Source of the DNA: RHKX01 sp963820055
GTDB taxonomy: Bacteria; Actinomycetota; Thermoleophilia; Solirubrobacterales; 70-9
Assembly (NCBI GenBank): GCA_963820055.1
Contig: CAWFYJ010000005.1
Location: 310,001 to 374,000 of the forward strand
DNA: 64,000 nt
Reading direction: 5' to 3'
The stretch's first letter is position 1. Each line of letters starts with the position of its first letter. The notes beneath the pieces were generated by a model that made no database searches, was not told the origin of the DNA, and saw only the letters and a list, made by a program, of their open reading frames with translations. The position numbers were made by a program, and so were the translations under genes. Positions 27,140 through 35,747 of the stretch are shown piece after piece.

Positions 27140-27880
27140 ATGCCCGGAAGCTTCAAGACAGAGGGAATAGTGCTGCGCAGCATCCGCTTCGGCGAGGCCG
27201 ATCGGATCCTCCACCTCTACACGGCCGAGCGGGGACGGGTGAACGCGATCGCGAAGGGCTCGCGGCGGCCGAAGTCGCGCTTCGGGGGCCGCCTGGAGCC
27301 GTTCTTCCGGCTCGACCTGATGTTCCACGAGGGCCGCAGCGACCTCTGCACGGTGACGGGCGCCTCGACCGTCGACGGCTATCCGAACCTGCGCTCCGAC
27401 GGTGTGGCGATCGGCGCCGCCGCCCGCGGATGCGATGCGGTGCTGCGGCTCCTCGACGTCTCCGAGCCGAACCGCCCCGCCTACAACCTGCTCTGCCGCT
27501 ACCTGGCCCTGCTCGACCGCCGGGCCGGGGACGGGTCGGCCCCCGGGCTCGGTCCCGACGGGCGGGCCGTCGGGCTGGCTTTCCGGCTCAAGCTCGCGCT
27601 CGCGGCCGGGTTCTCGCCGGAGCTCGGCTCCTGCGCCCGCTGCGGCGAGAAGGAGGGGATCGTCTCGTTCTCGGGCGCGGCCGGCGGCGTCGTCTGCGGC
27701 TCCTGCGAGGCGGGCGGCTTCCCGATCAGCCCCGAGGCGCATCGCTTCATGGTCGCCGCGATCGGCAGCCCGATCGCCGAGCTTCCCGACGCCTCCGAGG
27801 CCGCCTTGCGTCAGGTCGACAGGGCGATCGGCGACACCCTCGCCCACCATGCCCACGTCAACCTTCGCGCCGTCGCCTGA
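27140..27880 (+). CDS. recO: DNA repair protein RecO
   Basis: A 246-residue mediator that anneals ssDNA and loads RecA in the RecFOR pathway. The N-terminal OB fold shows FKTEGIVLRSIRFGEADRIL and VNAIAKGSRRPKSRFGGRLEPF. A helical domain follows, with a zinc-binding pair CARCGEKEG...VVCGSC, common in Gram-positive RecO. Length and order are standard. It follows the S58 peptidase by 39 bases and ends five bases before the dgt start, forming a recO-dgt-dnaG replication and repair cluster. Confidence 0.94.
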   Translation: MPGSFKTEGIVLRSIRFGEADRILHLYTAERGRVNAIAKGSRRPKSRFGGRLEPFFRLDLMFHEGRSDLCTVTGASTVDGYPNLRSDGVAIGAAARGCDAVLRLLDVSEPNRPAYNLLCRYLALLDRRAGDGSAPGLGPDGRAVGLAFRLKLALAAGFSPELGSCARCGEKEGIVSFSGAAGGVVCGSCEAGGFPISPEAHRFMVAAIGSPIAELPDASEAALRQVDRAIGDTLAHHAHVNLRAVA

Positions 27881-27884
27881 GCTC

Positions 27885-28898
27885 GTGAGCGAGCCCGCCC
27901 GAGATTTCGAGGAGCGGATCAGGGCGATCGAGGACGAGTTCCTCTGGGAGCCCGCGGCCCGCTCGTACCCGGCGCTGCGCGTCGAGCCGGAGCCCGACAG
28001 CCCGGTGCGGACGCCGTTTCAGCGCGACCGCGACCGGATCGCCCACTCGAAGGCCTTCCGGCGCCTCAAGCACAAGACGCAGGTCTTCATCGCCCCGGAG
28101 GGCGACCATTACCGGACCCGGCTCACCCACACGCTCGAGACGTGCTTCATCGCGCGGACGGTGGCCAGGGCGCTCGGCCTCAACGAGGACCTGACCGAGG
28201 CGATCGGGCTCGGCCACGACCTCGGCCACCCGCCGTTCGGGCACATCGGCGAGGAGGTCCTCGACGACGCCATCAAGCAGCGCGGCGGCGACGGCTTCCG
28301 CCACAACGAGCACTCGCTGCGGCTCGTCGAGCACCTCGAGCGCGGCGGCCGCGGCCTCAACCTGACCGAACAGGTCCGCGACGGCATCCTCAACCACACC
28401 GGCTCGCTGAAGCCGGCGACGCTCGAGGGACGCGTTGTCCGGCTCGTCGACCGGGTCGCCTACATCAACCACGACATCGACGACGCGGTGCGGGCCGGGA
28501 TCATCGCCGAGGAGGATCTGCCCGCCGAGCAGATCGAGAAGCTCGGCCCGACCGGCTCGGCCCGGATCGACGCGCTCGTCCGCGACATCGTCGAACGCTC
28601 CCGCGAGGCCGGCGACATCGTCCAGAGCGAGGAGATGGGCGGGGCGATGCTGCGGCTGCGGAAGTTCATGTTCGACCGCGTCTACCTCGGCCCCGAGGCG
28701 CGCTCCGAGCACGACCGGGTGCTGCTGACGCTGACGACCCTCGTCGACCACTACCTCGCCGATCCGGACCGGATGCCGCCGGGCCGCCCCGGCGACGACC
28801 CGCTTCAGCGGGTGGCCGACTACGTCGCCGGCATGACCGACCGGTTCTGCATCGCGACCTTCCGGCGCTTCGCCCTGCCCGAGGAATCGCGCTTGTAG
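27885..28898 (+). CDS. dgt: dGTPase-family deoxynucleoside triphosphate triphosphohydrolase
   Basis: A 337-residue HD-domain hydrolase that splits dNTPs into deoxynucleoside and triphosphate, helping control dNTP pools. HD-site residues are visible in RTRLTHTLETCFIAR (His), LGHDLGHPPFGHIGEEVLDD (His-Asp) and the later RLVDRVAYINHDIDDA (Asp). RTPFQRDRDRIAHSKAFRRLKHKTQVF is the family's N-terminal block. GTG at 27885 is chosen because it begins just before the conserved region and five bases after recO. Adjacency to dnaG is typical of actinobacteria. Confidence 0.93.
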   Translation: MSEPARDFEERIRAIEDEFLWEPAARSYPALRVEPEPDSPVRTPFQRDRDRIAHSKAFRRLKHKTQVFIAPEGDHYRTRLTHTLETCFIARTVARALGLNEDLTEAIGLGHDLGHPPFGHIGEEVLDDAIKQRGGDGFRHNEHSLRLVEHLERGGRGLNLTEQVRDGILNHTGSLKPATLEGRVVRLVDRVAYINHDIDDAVRAGIIAEEDLPAEQIEKLGPTGSARIDALVRDIVERSREAGDIVQSEEMGGAMLRLRKFMFDRVYLGPEARSEHDRVLLTLTTLVDHYLADPDRMPPGRPGDDPLQRVADYVAGMTDRFCIATFRRFALPEESRL

Positions 28899-28955
28899 CG
28901 GGGATATGCGGCGACCGTGGGGGCGCACGCTTGGCCCGCACGGCATTCTTGGGGC

Positions 28956-30794
28956 ATGAGCCGTTTCACCCCGGAGACGATCGAGCGCGTCCGCGATGCG
29001 GCCGACATCGTCGAGATCGTCTCCGCCTACACGGACCTGCGCCGTCAGGGTGAGCGGTTCGTCGGGCTCTGCCCCTTCCACGACGAGCGGACGCCGTCGT
29101 TCTCGGTCAAGCCGCGCGACGGCTTCTACTACTGCTTCGGGTGCGAGGCCGGCGGGGATGCGATCCGGTTCGTCCAGGAGAAGGAGGGGCTCGCGTTCCC
29201 CGACGCCGTCGAGGCGCTCGCCGAGCGCTACGGCATCGAGGTCGAGCGGGAGGACGAGGATCCGAAGGCCGAAGAGGCGCGACGGCGCCGCGGCCGCCTC
29301 GGCGAGGCGCTCGAGCGCGTCTCGTCGTTCTACGAGTCGTTTCTCTGGGAGTCGCCGAAGGCCGCGAAGGCCCGCACCTATCTGATCGAGGAGCGCGGGC
29401 TCGGCGAGGAGGTCCTGCGGAACTTCGGCGTCGGCTTCGCGCCGAGCGCCTGGGACTCGGTCCTGACCCGCGGCCAGCAGGCCGGCTTCTCCGTCGACGA
29501 GCTGCTCGCCGCTGGCCTGATCCAGCGTTCGCAGAAGAACCCGGGCAGCCACTACGACCGCTTCCGGGGGCGGATCACGTTCCCGGTCCGCGACCATCGC
29601 GGCCGCGTCGTCGGCTTCGGGGCCCGCGGGATGGGGCCGGACGCCAAGCCCAAGTACCTGAACTCGCCCGAGAGCGAGGTCTACCGGAAGAGCCGCACCC
29701 TCTACGGGATCGACCGCGCCCGCGGGCCGATCGCCCGCGGCGGCCGGGCCGTCGTCGTCGAGGGCTACACGGACGTGATCGCGCTCCACGGCGCCGGCGT
29801 CGAGGAGACCGTCGCCGTGATGGGCACGGCGATCACGCCGGACCAGCTGAAGCTGCTCGGCAGCTACGCGGAGGAGGTCGTGCTCGCGCTCGACGCCGAC
29901 CGCGCCGGCCGCGAGGCGATGCTGCGGGCCCAGCGGGTGGCGGGAAGCGGCCGCCTGCGGCTGCTCGTCGCCGCGATGCCCGAGGGCGAGGACCCGGCCG
30001 ACATGATGCGGACCGAGGAGGGCTCGAACCGGTTGCGGGGGCTGCTCGCCGACGCCGTCGACCTCGCCGTCTTCCACGTCCGGGCGATCCTCGGCGACGC
30101 CGACCTGTCGACTCCGTCGGGGCGCGACCGGGCGCTCGACGAGGTCGTGCCGGTGCTCGTCGGCATGGGGGAGACGATCACCCGCCAGGAGATGGTCCGA
30201 GAGGTCGCCGACCGCCTCGATGCCGCCCCGGAGCTGGTCACCCACCGGATGAAGACGGGGGTGAAGCCGGCCGCAGCGGCCCGTCCCGCTCCCGTGACGG
30301 CCGCCGGGGCGGCGGACGGCGGCGCCGCGCCGCGTCCGGTCCCGCAGCGCCCGCGGCGCGAGCCGACCGAGGAGGAGCGGCGCGAGGCGATGATGCTCGC
30401 CCTCTGCATGGACGCGCCGGACGAGGCGGCGTCGTATCTCGCCAAGCTCGGCGACGCGCACTTCACGTCACCGATCCTGCAATCCGTGTTCGAGCGGATC
30501 CGCGAGCATCCCGGCGATCCGCTGGAAGGACTCGGCGACGAGGACTCGGCGCTGATCAACGCGATCTCGCGCCTGCAGGCGATCGATCACGAGCCGGCTA
30601 CCAGGCAGGATCTCGAGTTCCGCTGGCTGCTCCTCGAGCGCGATCGGCTCGACCGCGAGCTGCGCAGGCCGGAGGGACGGGACCAGGCCGAGATCGTCGC
30701 GATGCAGAAGCAGCGCGGGGAGATCGCAACGAACATCTCGAAGGCCGAGCGCCTCGGCATCGGCGGGGCTGTTCCCGGCCCCGCGGCGCGCTAA
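28956..30794 (+). CDS. dnaG: DNA primase
   Basis: A 612-residue primase that synthesises RNA primers at the replication fork. The N-terminal CHCC zinc domain is LCPFHDERTPSF...FYYCFGCEAGGD. The catalytic core has FRGRITFPVRDHRGRVVGFG and the TOPRIM motifs VVVEGYTDVIALH and VLALDADRAGREA. A Pro/Ala-rich linker (about residues 440-470) leads to the helical DnaB-binding domain. The ATG at 28956 starts MSRFTPETIERVRDAADIV, the usual primase N-terminus. No rpoD follows, unlike in many genomes. Confidence 0.97.
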   Translation: MSRFTPETIERVRDAADIVEIVSAYTDLRRQGERFVGLCPFHDERTPSFSVKPRDGFYYCFGCEAGGDAIRFVQEKEGLAFPDAVEALAERYGIEVEREDEDPKAEEARRRRGRLGEALERVSSFYESFLWESPKAAKARTYLIEERGLGEEVLRNFGVGFAPSAWDSVLTRGQQAGFSVDELLAAGLIQRSQKNPGSHYDRFRGRITFPVRDHRGRVVGFGARGMGPDAKPKYLNSPESEVYRKSRTLYGIDRARGPIARGGRAVVVEGYTDVIALHGAGVEETVAVMGTAITPDQLKLLGSYAEEVVLALDADRAGREAMLRAQRVAGSGRLRLLVAAMPEGEDPADMMRTEEGSNRLRGLLADAVDLAVFHVRAILGDADLSTPSGRDRALDEVVPVLVGMGETITRQEMVREVADRLDAAPELVTHRMKTGVKPAAAARPAPVTAAGAADGGAAPRPVPQRPRREPTEEERREAMMLALCMDAPDEAASYLAKLGDAHFTSPILQSVFERIREHPGDPLEGLGDEDSALINAISRLQAIDHEPATRQDLEFRWLLLERDRLDRELRRPEGRDQAEIVAMQKQRGEIATNISKAERLGIGGAVPGPAAR

Positions 30795-30855
30795 CTTAGG
30801 TCCTGCGCCGACGGCACAGGCACCCGGCCGGGCGCCCATCCGACGAAGGAGACGA

Positions 30856-32985
30856 ATGGAAGCTTCCGAGCACACCCGCCGCGCCCGAGTCCTCTTCGAC
30901 GAGGCTCACTCGGAATCATGGTCGATCCGCGCCGAGGTCGCCGAGCGAATGCAGGCCGCACACCCGGCCGACGCGTCGCTGGCCGCAGCCGCCGCCGCGC
31001 TGGAACGCCGCGACTTCGAAGTGGCCGCCAACGACTCCGCGCCGCTCGACGAGAGCGTGCTCTCGGGCACCGACGTACTCGTCATCGCCCATCCATCCGA
31101 ACCGCGCTGGGAGTCGACGACCGGCGTCGGCGAGCCGCGCCTGACCGGCGACGAGATCGAGGCGATCGTCGCCTGGGTCGAGGGCGGCGGCGGGCTGATC
31201 GTGCTCGGGGAGACCGAGCAGGACAAGTACGGCAACAACCTCAATGAGCTGCTCGGCCGCTTCGGCATCGAGATCGAGAACGCGACCGTCCAGGACTACG
31301 AGCACCATCGCGGCGATGCGCCGAGCTGGATCCTCGCCGACCTCGACCGCGCCGCCGGCAGCGGCGCCGATCCGCTTGCGGGCGTCAGCGAAGCGTGCTT
31401 CTACAGGGCCGGCACGCTCGCGCTCAGCAATGGGGGCCGCGTCCTCGCCAGGACGTTCCCGAGCGCCTCGGCGCCGACTGCGCCGCTCGCGGCCGTGACG
31501 AGCCACGGAACCGGGCGCGTCGTCGTCCTCGCCGACTCCGATCTGTTCGGCGACGACTGCATCGAGGCGCTCGACCACGCCGCCTTCTGGGTCAACCTCG
31601 TCTACTACGCGGCCGAGCCGGCCTTCGCCGCAGGCGGCGCGCCGATCGAGTCGGCCGCGGCCGCCGATCCCGCCTGGCCGCGACTGCGCGACGCCGTCGA
31701 GGAGCTGCGCACGTACCAGTCGCCGGACGGGTCGGTCGACCTCGCCGCCGCCGGGGTCGAGGAGGCGCGCCTCGGCGAGCTCGTCGGTGAGATGAAGGGG
31801 GCGGTCGACGCGCTCGCGCCGCACTTCCCGCACCAGGCCGCCTACTTCGAGGCGCTCGCCGGCGACCTCGACGCCTGGGTCGCGTCGGGCTACGCGAAGC
31901 CGGACTTCCTGGCGACGACGGAGGCGTTCCGGCCCGAGCAGGAGCGGCGCGACGGCATCGAGCACCTGGTCGTCTTCCCGATGTACAAGCAGAACGGCTC
32001 GCCGGACACGTGCTTCGAGGCGCTGATCGTCCGGGTGCCATGGCCGCGCTGGGCCGTCGAGCTGGAGAGCCGCTACGACAACGCCAAGTTCCTGCCGGTC
32101 GAGTTCGTCGATTACACGACGGGCTACGACTCGGAGTGCGCGGTGCTGTTCCCGGAGACGTTCGCCGTCAAGGAGCGGCCACCGGCTCACTTCGGGGCGA
32201 TCTTCTGCGACCGCGAGGCGGAGCGCTTCCGGCGCGTCTGCGGCAGCGCCGCCGACATCCTCCGGCTCAACCTGCCGCCGGACGCCGCCTGCCTGCTCGC
32301 CTCGCCGGAGCTGTCGCGCGACGCCTACATCGCCTGGGACCTGATCCACGACCGCACGCACATGCGCGGCGACCTGCCGTTCGACCCGTTCATGATCCGC
32401 CAGCGCAGCCCGTATTGGATGTACTCGCTGGAGGAGCTGCGTTGCGACCTGACGGCGTTCGGGGAGGCGGTCAAGCTGGAGGCGGAGGGCTTCGCGCTCG
32501 CCCGCCACGTCCAGTACGCGATTCTGTTCGACCGGCTGTTCCGGTTCCCGCTGACCGGCACCCGGGTCCGCAACTACGACGGGCTCGGCGGGCAGCTGCT
32601 GTTCGCCTTCCTGCACAACGGCGGCTACCTGCACTGGACCGACAACCGGCTCGAGATCGAGTGGGGGAGGGTGGCCGAGGGAGTCGGCAAGCTCAAGGAG
32701 CTCGTCGGCGAGCTGTACCACTCGGGCATCGACCGCTCGAAGCTGGGGCAGTGGATCGCCGCTCACGACCTCGTCGCCACCTACGTGCCGCCGAGCGAGC
32801 GCTCGGTCTGGGCGAAAGATGGGCGCGACCTGCCCGAGGTGGAGGAGCCGAAGCAGCTGGTCGACCTCGTCCGCGACGACGAGTTCCCGCTCAGCCTCTT
32901 CTACACGCAGCTGGCGCCGAAGCTGCAGCCGGCGCTCGAGGGCCGACCTTCGCGTGAGCCCGCCGCGGCCGGAGCCGTCGGCTGA
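30856..32985 (+). CDS. DUF6421 family protein with N-terminal ThuA/GATase-like domain
   Basis: A 709-residue soluble protein that I place in the actinobacterial family DUF6421, of unknown activity. Residues ~1-250 resemble a flavodoxin-like/GATase-like domain (VLFDEAHSESWSIRAE, VLVIAHPSEP, WVEGGGGLIVLGETEQDKYG, VVVLADSDLFGDD). The remainder is the family-specific part, with a striking block around residues 490-535: AYIAWDLIHDRTHMRGDLPF, FMIRQRSPYWMYSLEELRCD. Its HxxxH plus downstream Glu and Asp resemble a metallopeptidase or metal-hydrolase site, which is my inference. An AAGGAGAC ribosome-binding site precedes the ATG. Its stop overlaps the ATG of the SDR (TGATG), so it is coupled to the next two enzymes. 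Confidence 0.8.
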   Translation: MEASEHTRRARVLFDEAHSESWSIRAEVAERMQAAHPADASLAAAAAALERRDFEVAANDSAPLDESVLSGTDVLVIAHPSEPRWESTTGVGEPRLTGDEIEAIVAWVEGGGGLIVLGETEQDKYGNNLNELLGRFGIEIENATVQDYEHHRGDAPSWILADLDRAAGSGADPLAGVSEACFYRAGTLALSNGGRVLARTFPSASAPTAPLAAVTSHGTGRVVVLADSDLFGDDCIEALDHAAFWVNLVYYAAEPAFAAGGAPIESAAAADPAWPRLRDAVEELRTYQSPDGSVDLAAAGVEEARLGELVGEMKGAVDALAPHFPHQAAYFEALAGDLDAWVASGYAKPDFLATTEAFRPEQERRDGIEHLVVFPMYKQNGSPDTCFEALIVRVPWPRWAVELESRYDNAKFLPVEFVDYTTGYDSECAVLFPETFAVKERPPAHFGAIFCDREAERFRRVCGSAADILRLNLPPDAACLLASPELSRDAYIAWDLIHDRTHMRGDLPFDPFMIRQRSPYWMYSLEELRCDLTAFGEAVKLEAEGFALARHVQYAILFDRLFRFPLTGTRVRNYDGLGGQLLFAFLHNGGYLHWTDNRLEIEWGRVAEGVGKLKELVGELYHSGIDRSKLGQWIAAHDLVATYVPPSERSVWAKDGRDLPEVEEPKQLVDLVRDDEFPLSLFYTQLAPKLQPALEGRPSREPAAAGAVG

Positions 32986-33695
32986 TGGGCGCCCTGGACG
33001 GACGCGTCATCGCCGTCGCCGGCGTCGGGGGCGGGCTGGGGCCTGCCGTCGTCGAGCGGCTGGCGGGGGAGGGGGCGACCCTGGCGCTCGCCGACATCGC
33101 CGTCGACCGGATCGAGACGGCCGTCGAGCCGTTCGGGATTCCGGAGGAGCGGATCGACATGCAGGCGGTCGACCTGCTCGACGCCGATGCGGCGAATGCG
33201 TGGTGCGCGTCGCTGCAGGAGCGGTTCGGGAAGGTCGACGGGATGCTGCATCTCGTCGGCGGCTGGCGGGGCGGCGACCCGATCGAGAGCTTCGACCTCG
33301 CCGACTACGAGTGGCTGCACGACCTGTTGGTGCGGACGCTGATGAACGCCGCGCGGGCGTTCCACGGCGCGCTGACAGCCAGCGAGCACGGGCGGTTCGC
33401 GATCGTCTCCTCGACGCAGGCGCAGGCTCCGGAGGGCACGAACGCCGCCTACGCGGCGACGAAGGCGGCGGCGGAGTCGTTCACGCTCGCGCTCGCTGAC
33501 TCGTTCGCCGACTCGAAGGCGACGGCCAACATCGTCGTCATCAACGCGATCCTCACGAAGGGCATGCGGGAGCGGAACCCGGACAAGGAATATCCGACGT
33601 TCACGCCGGCCGAGCAGATCGCCGACGCGCTCGCCTACCTCTGCTCCGACGCGGCGGGCCGGATGAACGGTCAGCGCCTCGAGCTGCACCCGTGA
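32985..33695 (+). CDS. SDR family oxidoreductase in the DUF6421 operon
   Basis: A 236-residue short-chain dehydrogenase. The cofactor loop is atypical (IAVAGVGGGLGPAVVERLA, with GVGGGLG in place of TGxxxGIG). An acidic residue at the end of strand 2 (LALADIAVD) suggests NAD preference. The usual NNAG is replaced by HLVGGW. The catalytic Ser is in FAIVSSTQAQ and the Tyr-Lys pair in AAYAATKAAAES. It is sandwiched by one- to four-base overlaps between DUF6421 and the PLP enzyme, so all three products probably act in one pathway. The substrate is unknown. Confidence 0.85.
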   Translation: MGALDGRVIAVAGVGGGLGPAVVERLAGEGATLALADIAVDRIETAVEPFGIPEERIDMQAVDLLDADAANAWCASLQERFGKVDGMLHLVGGWRGGDPIESFDLADYEWLHDLLVRTLMNAARAFHGALTASEHGRFAIVSSTQAQAPEGTNAAYAATKAAAESFTLALADSFADSKATANIVVINAILTKGMRERNPDKEYPTFTPAEQIADALAYLCSDAAGRMNGQRLELHP

Positions 33696-34780
33696 GCGGC
33701 GACTCGGGCGCGGGTTCGGGCGCCGGCGCAGATCCGCGCGGCTTTGCCTCGGACAACCACTCGGGGGCGCATCCGGAGGTGCTGGAGGCGATCGCGCGCG
33801 CGAACGTCGACCACGCCGGCTCCTATGGCGAGGACGCGTGGACGCAGCGCTTCGACGACCTGATCCGCGATCACTTCGGCCCCGAGGCCGTCGGCTTCCC
33901 GGTCTTCAACGGCACCGCCGCCAACGTGCTGGCGATCGACGCCGTCACGCGGCCCCATGAGGCCGTCATCTGCGTCGAGGGGGCGCACATCGATGTCGAC
34001 GAGTGCGGCGCGCCGGAGCGGTGGGCGGGCGTCAAGCTGCTCAAGGCGACGCCTGAGCACGGCAAGCTGACGCCGGTCGGCCTGCGCAGCTGGGAGGCGC
34101 GGCGCGGCGACCAGCACCACAACCAGCCACGGCTCGTATCGGTCGCCGAGTCGACGGAGGTCGGGACCGTCTACACCGTCGAGGAGCTGCGTGCGCTCGC
34201 CGACGAGGCGCACGGCATGGGGATGCTCATGCACGTCGACGGCGCCCGGCTCGCCAACGCGGCCGCCGCCCTCGGCGTCCCGCTCGGCACCCTCGGCGTC
34301 GGCGTCGAGGCCGACGTCATCTCGCTCGGGGCGACCAAGAACGGCGGCCTCGTCGGCGACGCGGTCGTCTTCCTCGATCCCGGCCTCGGCCGCGACTTCG
34401 AGTTCCTCCGCAAGCAGGGCATGCAGCTGGCCTCCAAGATGCGCTTCATCAGCGCCCAGTTCGAGGCGCTCCTCGGCCCCGGCGACCTCTGGCGCCGCAA
34501 CGCCGAGAGCGCCAACGCCATGGCCGCCCGCCTCGGCGAGGGCGCTGCCGCCATCGAGGGCGTCGAGCTCGTCCATCCCGTCGACGCCAATGGCGTCTTC
34601 GCCCGCCTGCCCCGGCCAGCCATCGACCACCTGCTCGCCGACCTGCCGGGCGATCACCCCTTCTACATCTGGGACGAAGACGCCGACATCGTCCGCTGGA
34701 TGTGCTCCTGGGATACCAAGGCCGAGGACGTCGACGACCTCATCGCCGCCGTCGCCGACGCCGTCTCGACCACCATCTGA
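33692..34780 (+). CDS. threonine-aldolase-family PLP-dependent lyase
   Basis: A 362-residue fold-type I PLP enzyme of the beta-eliminating lyase/threonine aldolase group. Visible blocks are GFASDNHSGAHPEVLEAI (family start), VFNGTAANVLAI, CVEGAHIDVDECGAPE, MHVDGARLANAA with the PLP-contacting Asp, and ISLGATKNGGLVGDAVV with the Schiff-base Lys. The usual product would be glycine plus acetaldehyde from threonine, or cleavage of another beta-hydroxy amino acid. The GTG at 33692 overlaps the SDR stop. It ends the DUF6421 operon, and an SOS-box-like palindrome begins two bases after its stop. Confidence 0.88.
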   Translation: MSGDSGAGSGAGADPRGFASDNHSGAHPEVLEAIARANVDHAGSYGEDAWTQRFDDLIRDHFGPEAVGFPVFNGTAANVLAIDAVTRPHEAVICVEGAHIDVDECGAPERWAGVKLLKATPEHGKLTPVGLRSWEARRGDQHHNQPRLVSVAESTEVGTVYTVEELRALADEAHGMGMLMHVDGARLANAAAALGVPLGTLGVGVEADVISLGATKNGGLVGDAVVFLDPGLGRDFEFLRKQGMQLASKMRFISAQFEALLGPGDLWRRNAESANAMAARLGEGAAAIEGVELVHPVDANGVFARLPRPAIDHLLADLPGDHPFYIWDEDADIVRWMCSWDTKAEDVDDLIAAVADAVSTTI

Positions 34781-34781
34781 T

Positions 34782-34797
34782 ACGAACACACGTTCGT
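34782..34797. promoter_or_regulatory. SOS-box-like palindrome (LexA-type operator candidate)
   Basis: ACGAACACACGTTCGT, a palindrome of the form CGAAC-N4-GTTCG, fits the actinobacterial LexA box core (consensus TCGAACRNNYGTTCGA) apart from the outermost bases. It lies 34 bases before the ATG of the HTH gene and around the -35 region of the CAAAAT box at 34819. Confidence 0.55.
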
Positions 34798-34818
34798 TTT
34801 TCCGTCCGACCGACGGAC

Positions 34819-34824
34819 CAAAAT
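34819..34824 (+). promoter_or_regulatory. -10 box for the HTH-HNH gene
   Basis: CAAAAT, six bases before the ATG at 34831, with leaderless spacing. The SOS-box-like palindrome sits about 21 bases further upstream. Confidence 0.4.
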
Positions 34825-34830
34825 GCCCTC

Positions 34831-35208
34831 ATGGCAGAGGGGATCGACAAGGCATTTCTCGAGACCTGCCTCGCCAAGGGCATGTCGCTCCCCGAGATCG
34901 CCCGCCTCTGCGGCCGCACTCCGGGAACCGTCGGCTATTGGGTCAAGCGCCATGGCCTGACTGCGAACGGGTCGCACCGCTTCCGCCCGGGTCGCGGCAT
35001 CAAACGGGCCGACCTCGAGCCGCTCGTCCTCGGCGGGCTGTCTCAGGCCGGGATCGCGCGCGAGCTCGGGGTGAGCACCCGGACGGTGGCCTACTGGATC
35101 GAGAAGTACGGACTCCCGAGGCCGAAGGACGTCCGGGCCGGCGACACCAGGGAGCGCACATGTGTGGGGACACCTCGGCCTCGCGAATCTGCCGAACCCA
35201 TGGGATGA
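34831..35208 (+). CDS. double helix-turn-helix protein, N-terminal half of a split HTH-HNH gene
   Basis: A 125-residue reading with two similar resolvase-like helix-turn-helix units: MSLPEIARLCGRTPGTVGYW (about residues 16-35) and LSQAGIARELGVSTRTVAYW (about residues 70-89), each followed by VKRHGL or IEKYGLP. Such repeats normally bind DNA. The last ~20 residues (CVGTPRPRESAEPMG) do not look conserved. The HNH coding frame overlaps by 49 bases, so I infer that the two were a single protein until one base was lost near 35150. I recall single-chain relatives with this HTH-HTH-HNH order in Thermoleophilia. The upstream palindrome suggests DNA-damage control. Confidence 0.75.
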   Translation: MAEGIDKAFLETCLAKGMSLPEIARLCGRTPGTVGYWVKRHGLTANGSHRFRPGRGIKRADLEPLVLGGLSQAGIARELGVSTRTVAYWIEKYGLPRPKDVRAGDTRERTCVGTPRPRESAEPMG

Positions 35209-35540
35209 CCGAGTTCGTCCTCGATCGCGGCCGGTCATGGAGATGCCGGCGTTGCCGCCAGGAGGCCGTTGCCAAGCGTCGTCGCAAGGTCAAGCGCATC
35301 CTCGTCGAGGAGGCGGGCGGCCGCTGCTGCATCTGCGGATACGACCGGTCCATCGCCGCCCTGCACTTCCACCACCTCGATCCGGCGACCAAGGAGTTCG
35401 GCCTGGCTCAACGAGGCAACACGGTGGCGCTGGAGAGAGCGAGAGAGGAGGCGGCCAAGTGCGTGCTGCTCTGCGCGAACTGCCATTCGGAGGTCGAAGC
35501 GGGGGTGACGGACCTACCCGATGTCGACCCCTCCAAGTGA
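35160..35540 (+). CDS. HNH endonuclease domain protein, C-terminal half of a split HTH-HNH gene
   Basis: A 126-residue reading. An N-terminal zinc-ribbon-like part (ICRTHGMTEF...WRCRRCRQEA) is followed by a basic stretch RRRKVKRILVEE. The HNH core has CCICGYDRSIAALHFHHLD (CxxC and His-His), KEFGL, and CVLLCANCHSEVEAG (CxxC-His). Such domains cut DNA with one metal ion. The ATG at 35160 allows separate translation, but the 49-base overlap with the HTH frame suggests a split fusion. The stop lies one base from a tRNA-Asn gene on the other strand. Confidence 0.8.
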   Translation: MCGDTSASRICRTHGMTEFVLDRGRSWRCRRCRQEAVAKRRRKVKRILVEEAGGRCCICGYDRSIAALHFHHLDPATKEFGLAQRGNTVALERAREEAAKCVLLCANCHSEVEAGVTDLPDVDPSK

Positions 35541-35611
35541 CTCCCCGGCCTGGACTCGAACCAGGAAAGCGACATTAACAGTGTCGAGTGTTGCCATTAC
35601 ACCACCGGGGA
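35541..35611 (-). tRNA. tRNA-Asn (anticodon GTT)
   Basis: A complete 71-base cloverleaf on the minus strand. The 7-bp acceptor is TCCCCGG/CCGGGGA with discriminator G. The anticodon stem CGACA/TGTCG carries loop CTGTTAA (anticodon GTT), and the T-arm is CCTGG-TTCGAGT-CCAGG. The 3' CCA is not encoded. It is tail-to-tail with the HNH gene, which ends one base away. Confidence 0.93.
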
Positions 35612-35747
35612 ATGGTGGTTCCCCAACGGGAACGCTCGGGCAATTGTAGGGGAGTAGGCGGCGAGGATCGGTTCAGGCAGGACGTCCGATCACGCACCAG
35701 GACGGAGGGACTTGCCGCGGGCGCGCAGATCGGCGAGGCTCCTCCCC

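Noticed and set aside
27858..30461. 867-codon minus-strand open frame across dgt and dnaG
   Set aside because: It is antisense to two well-recognised genes and has the compositional signature of a shadow frame.
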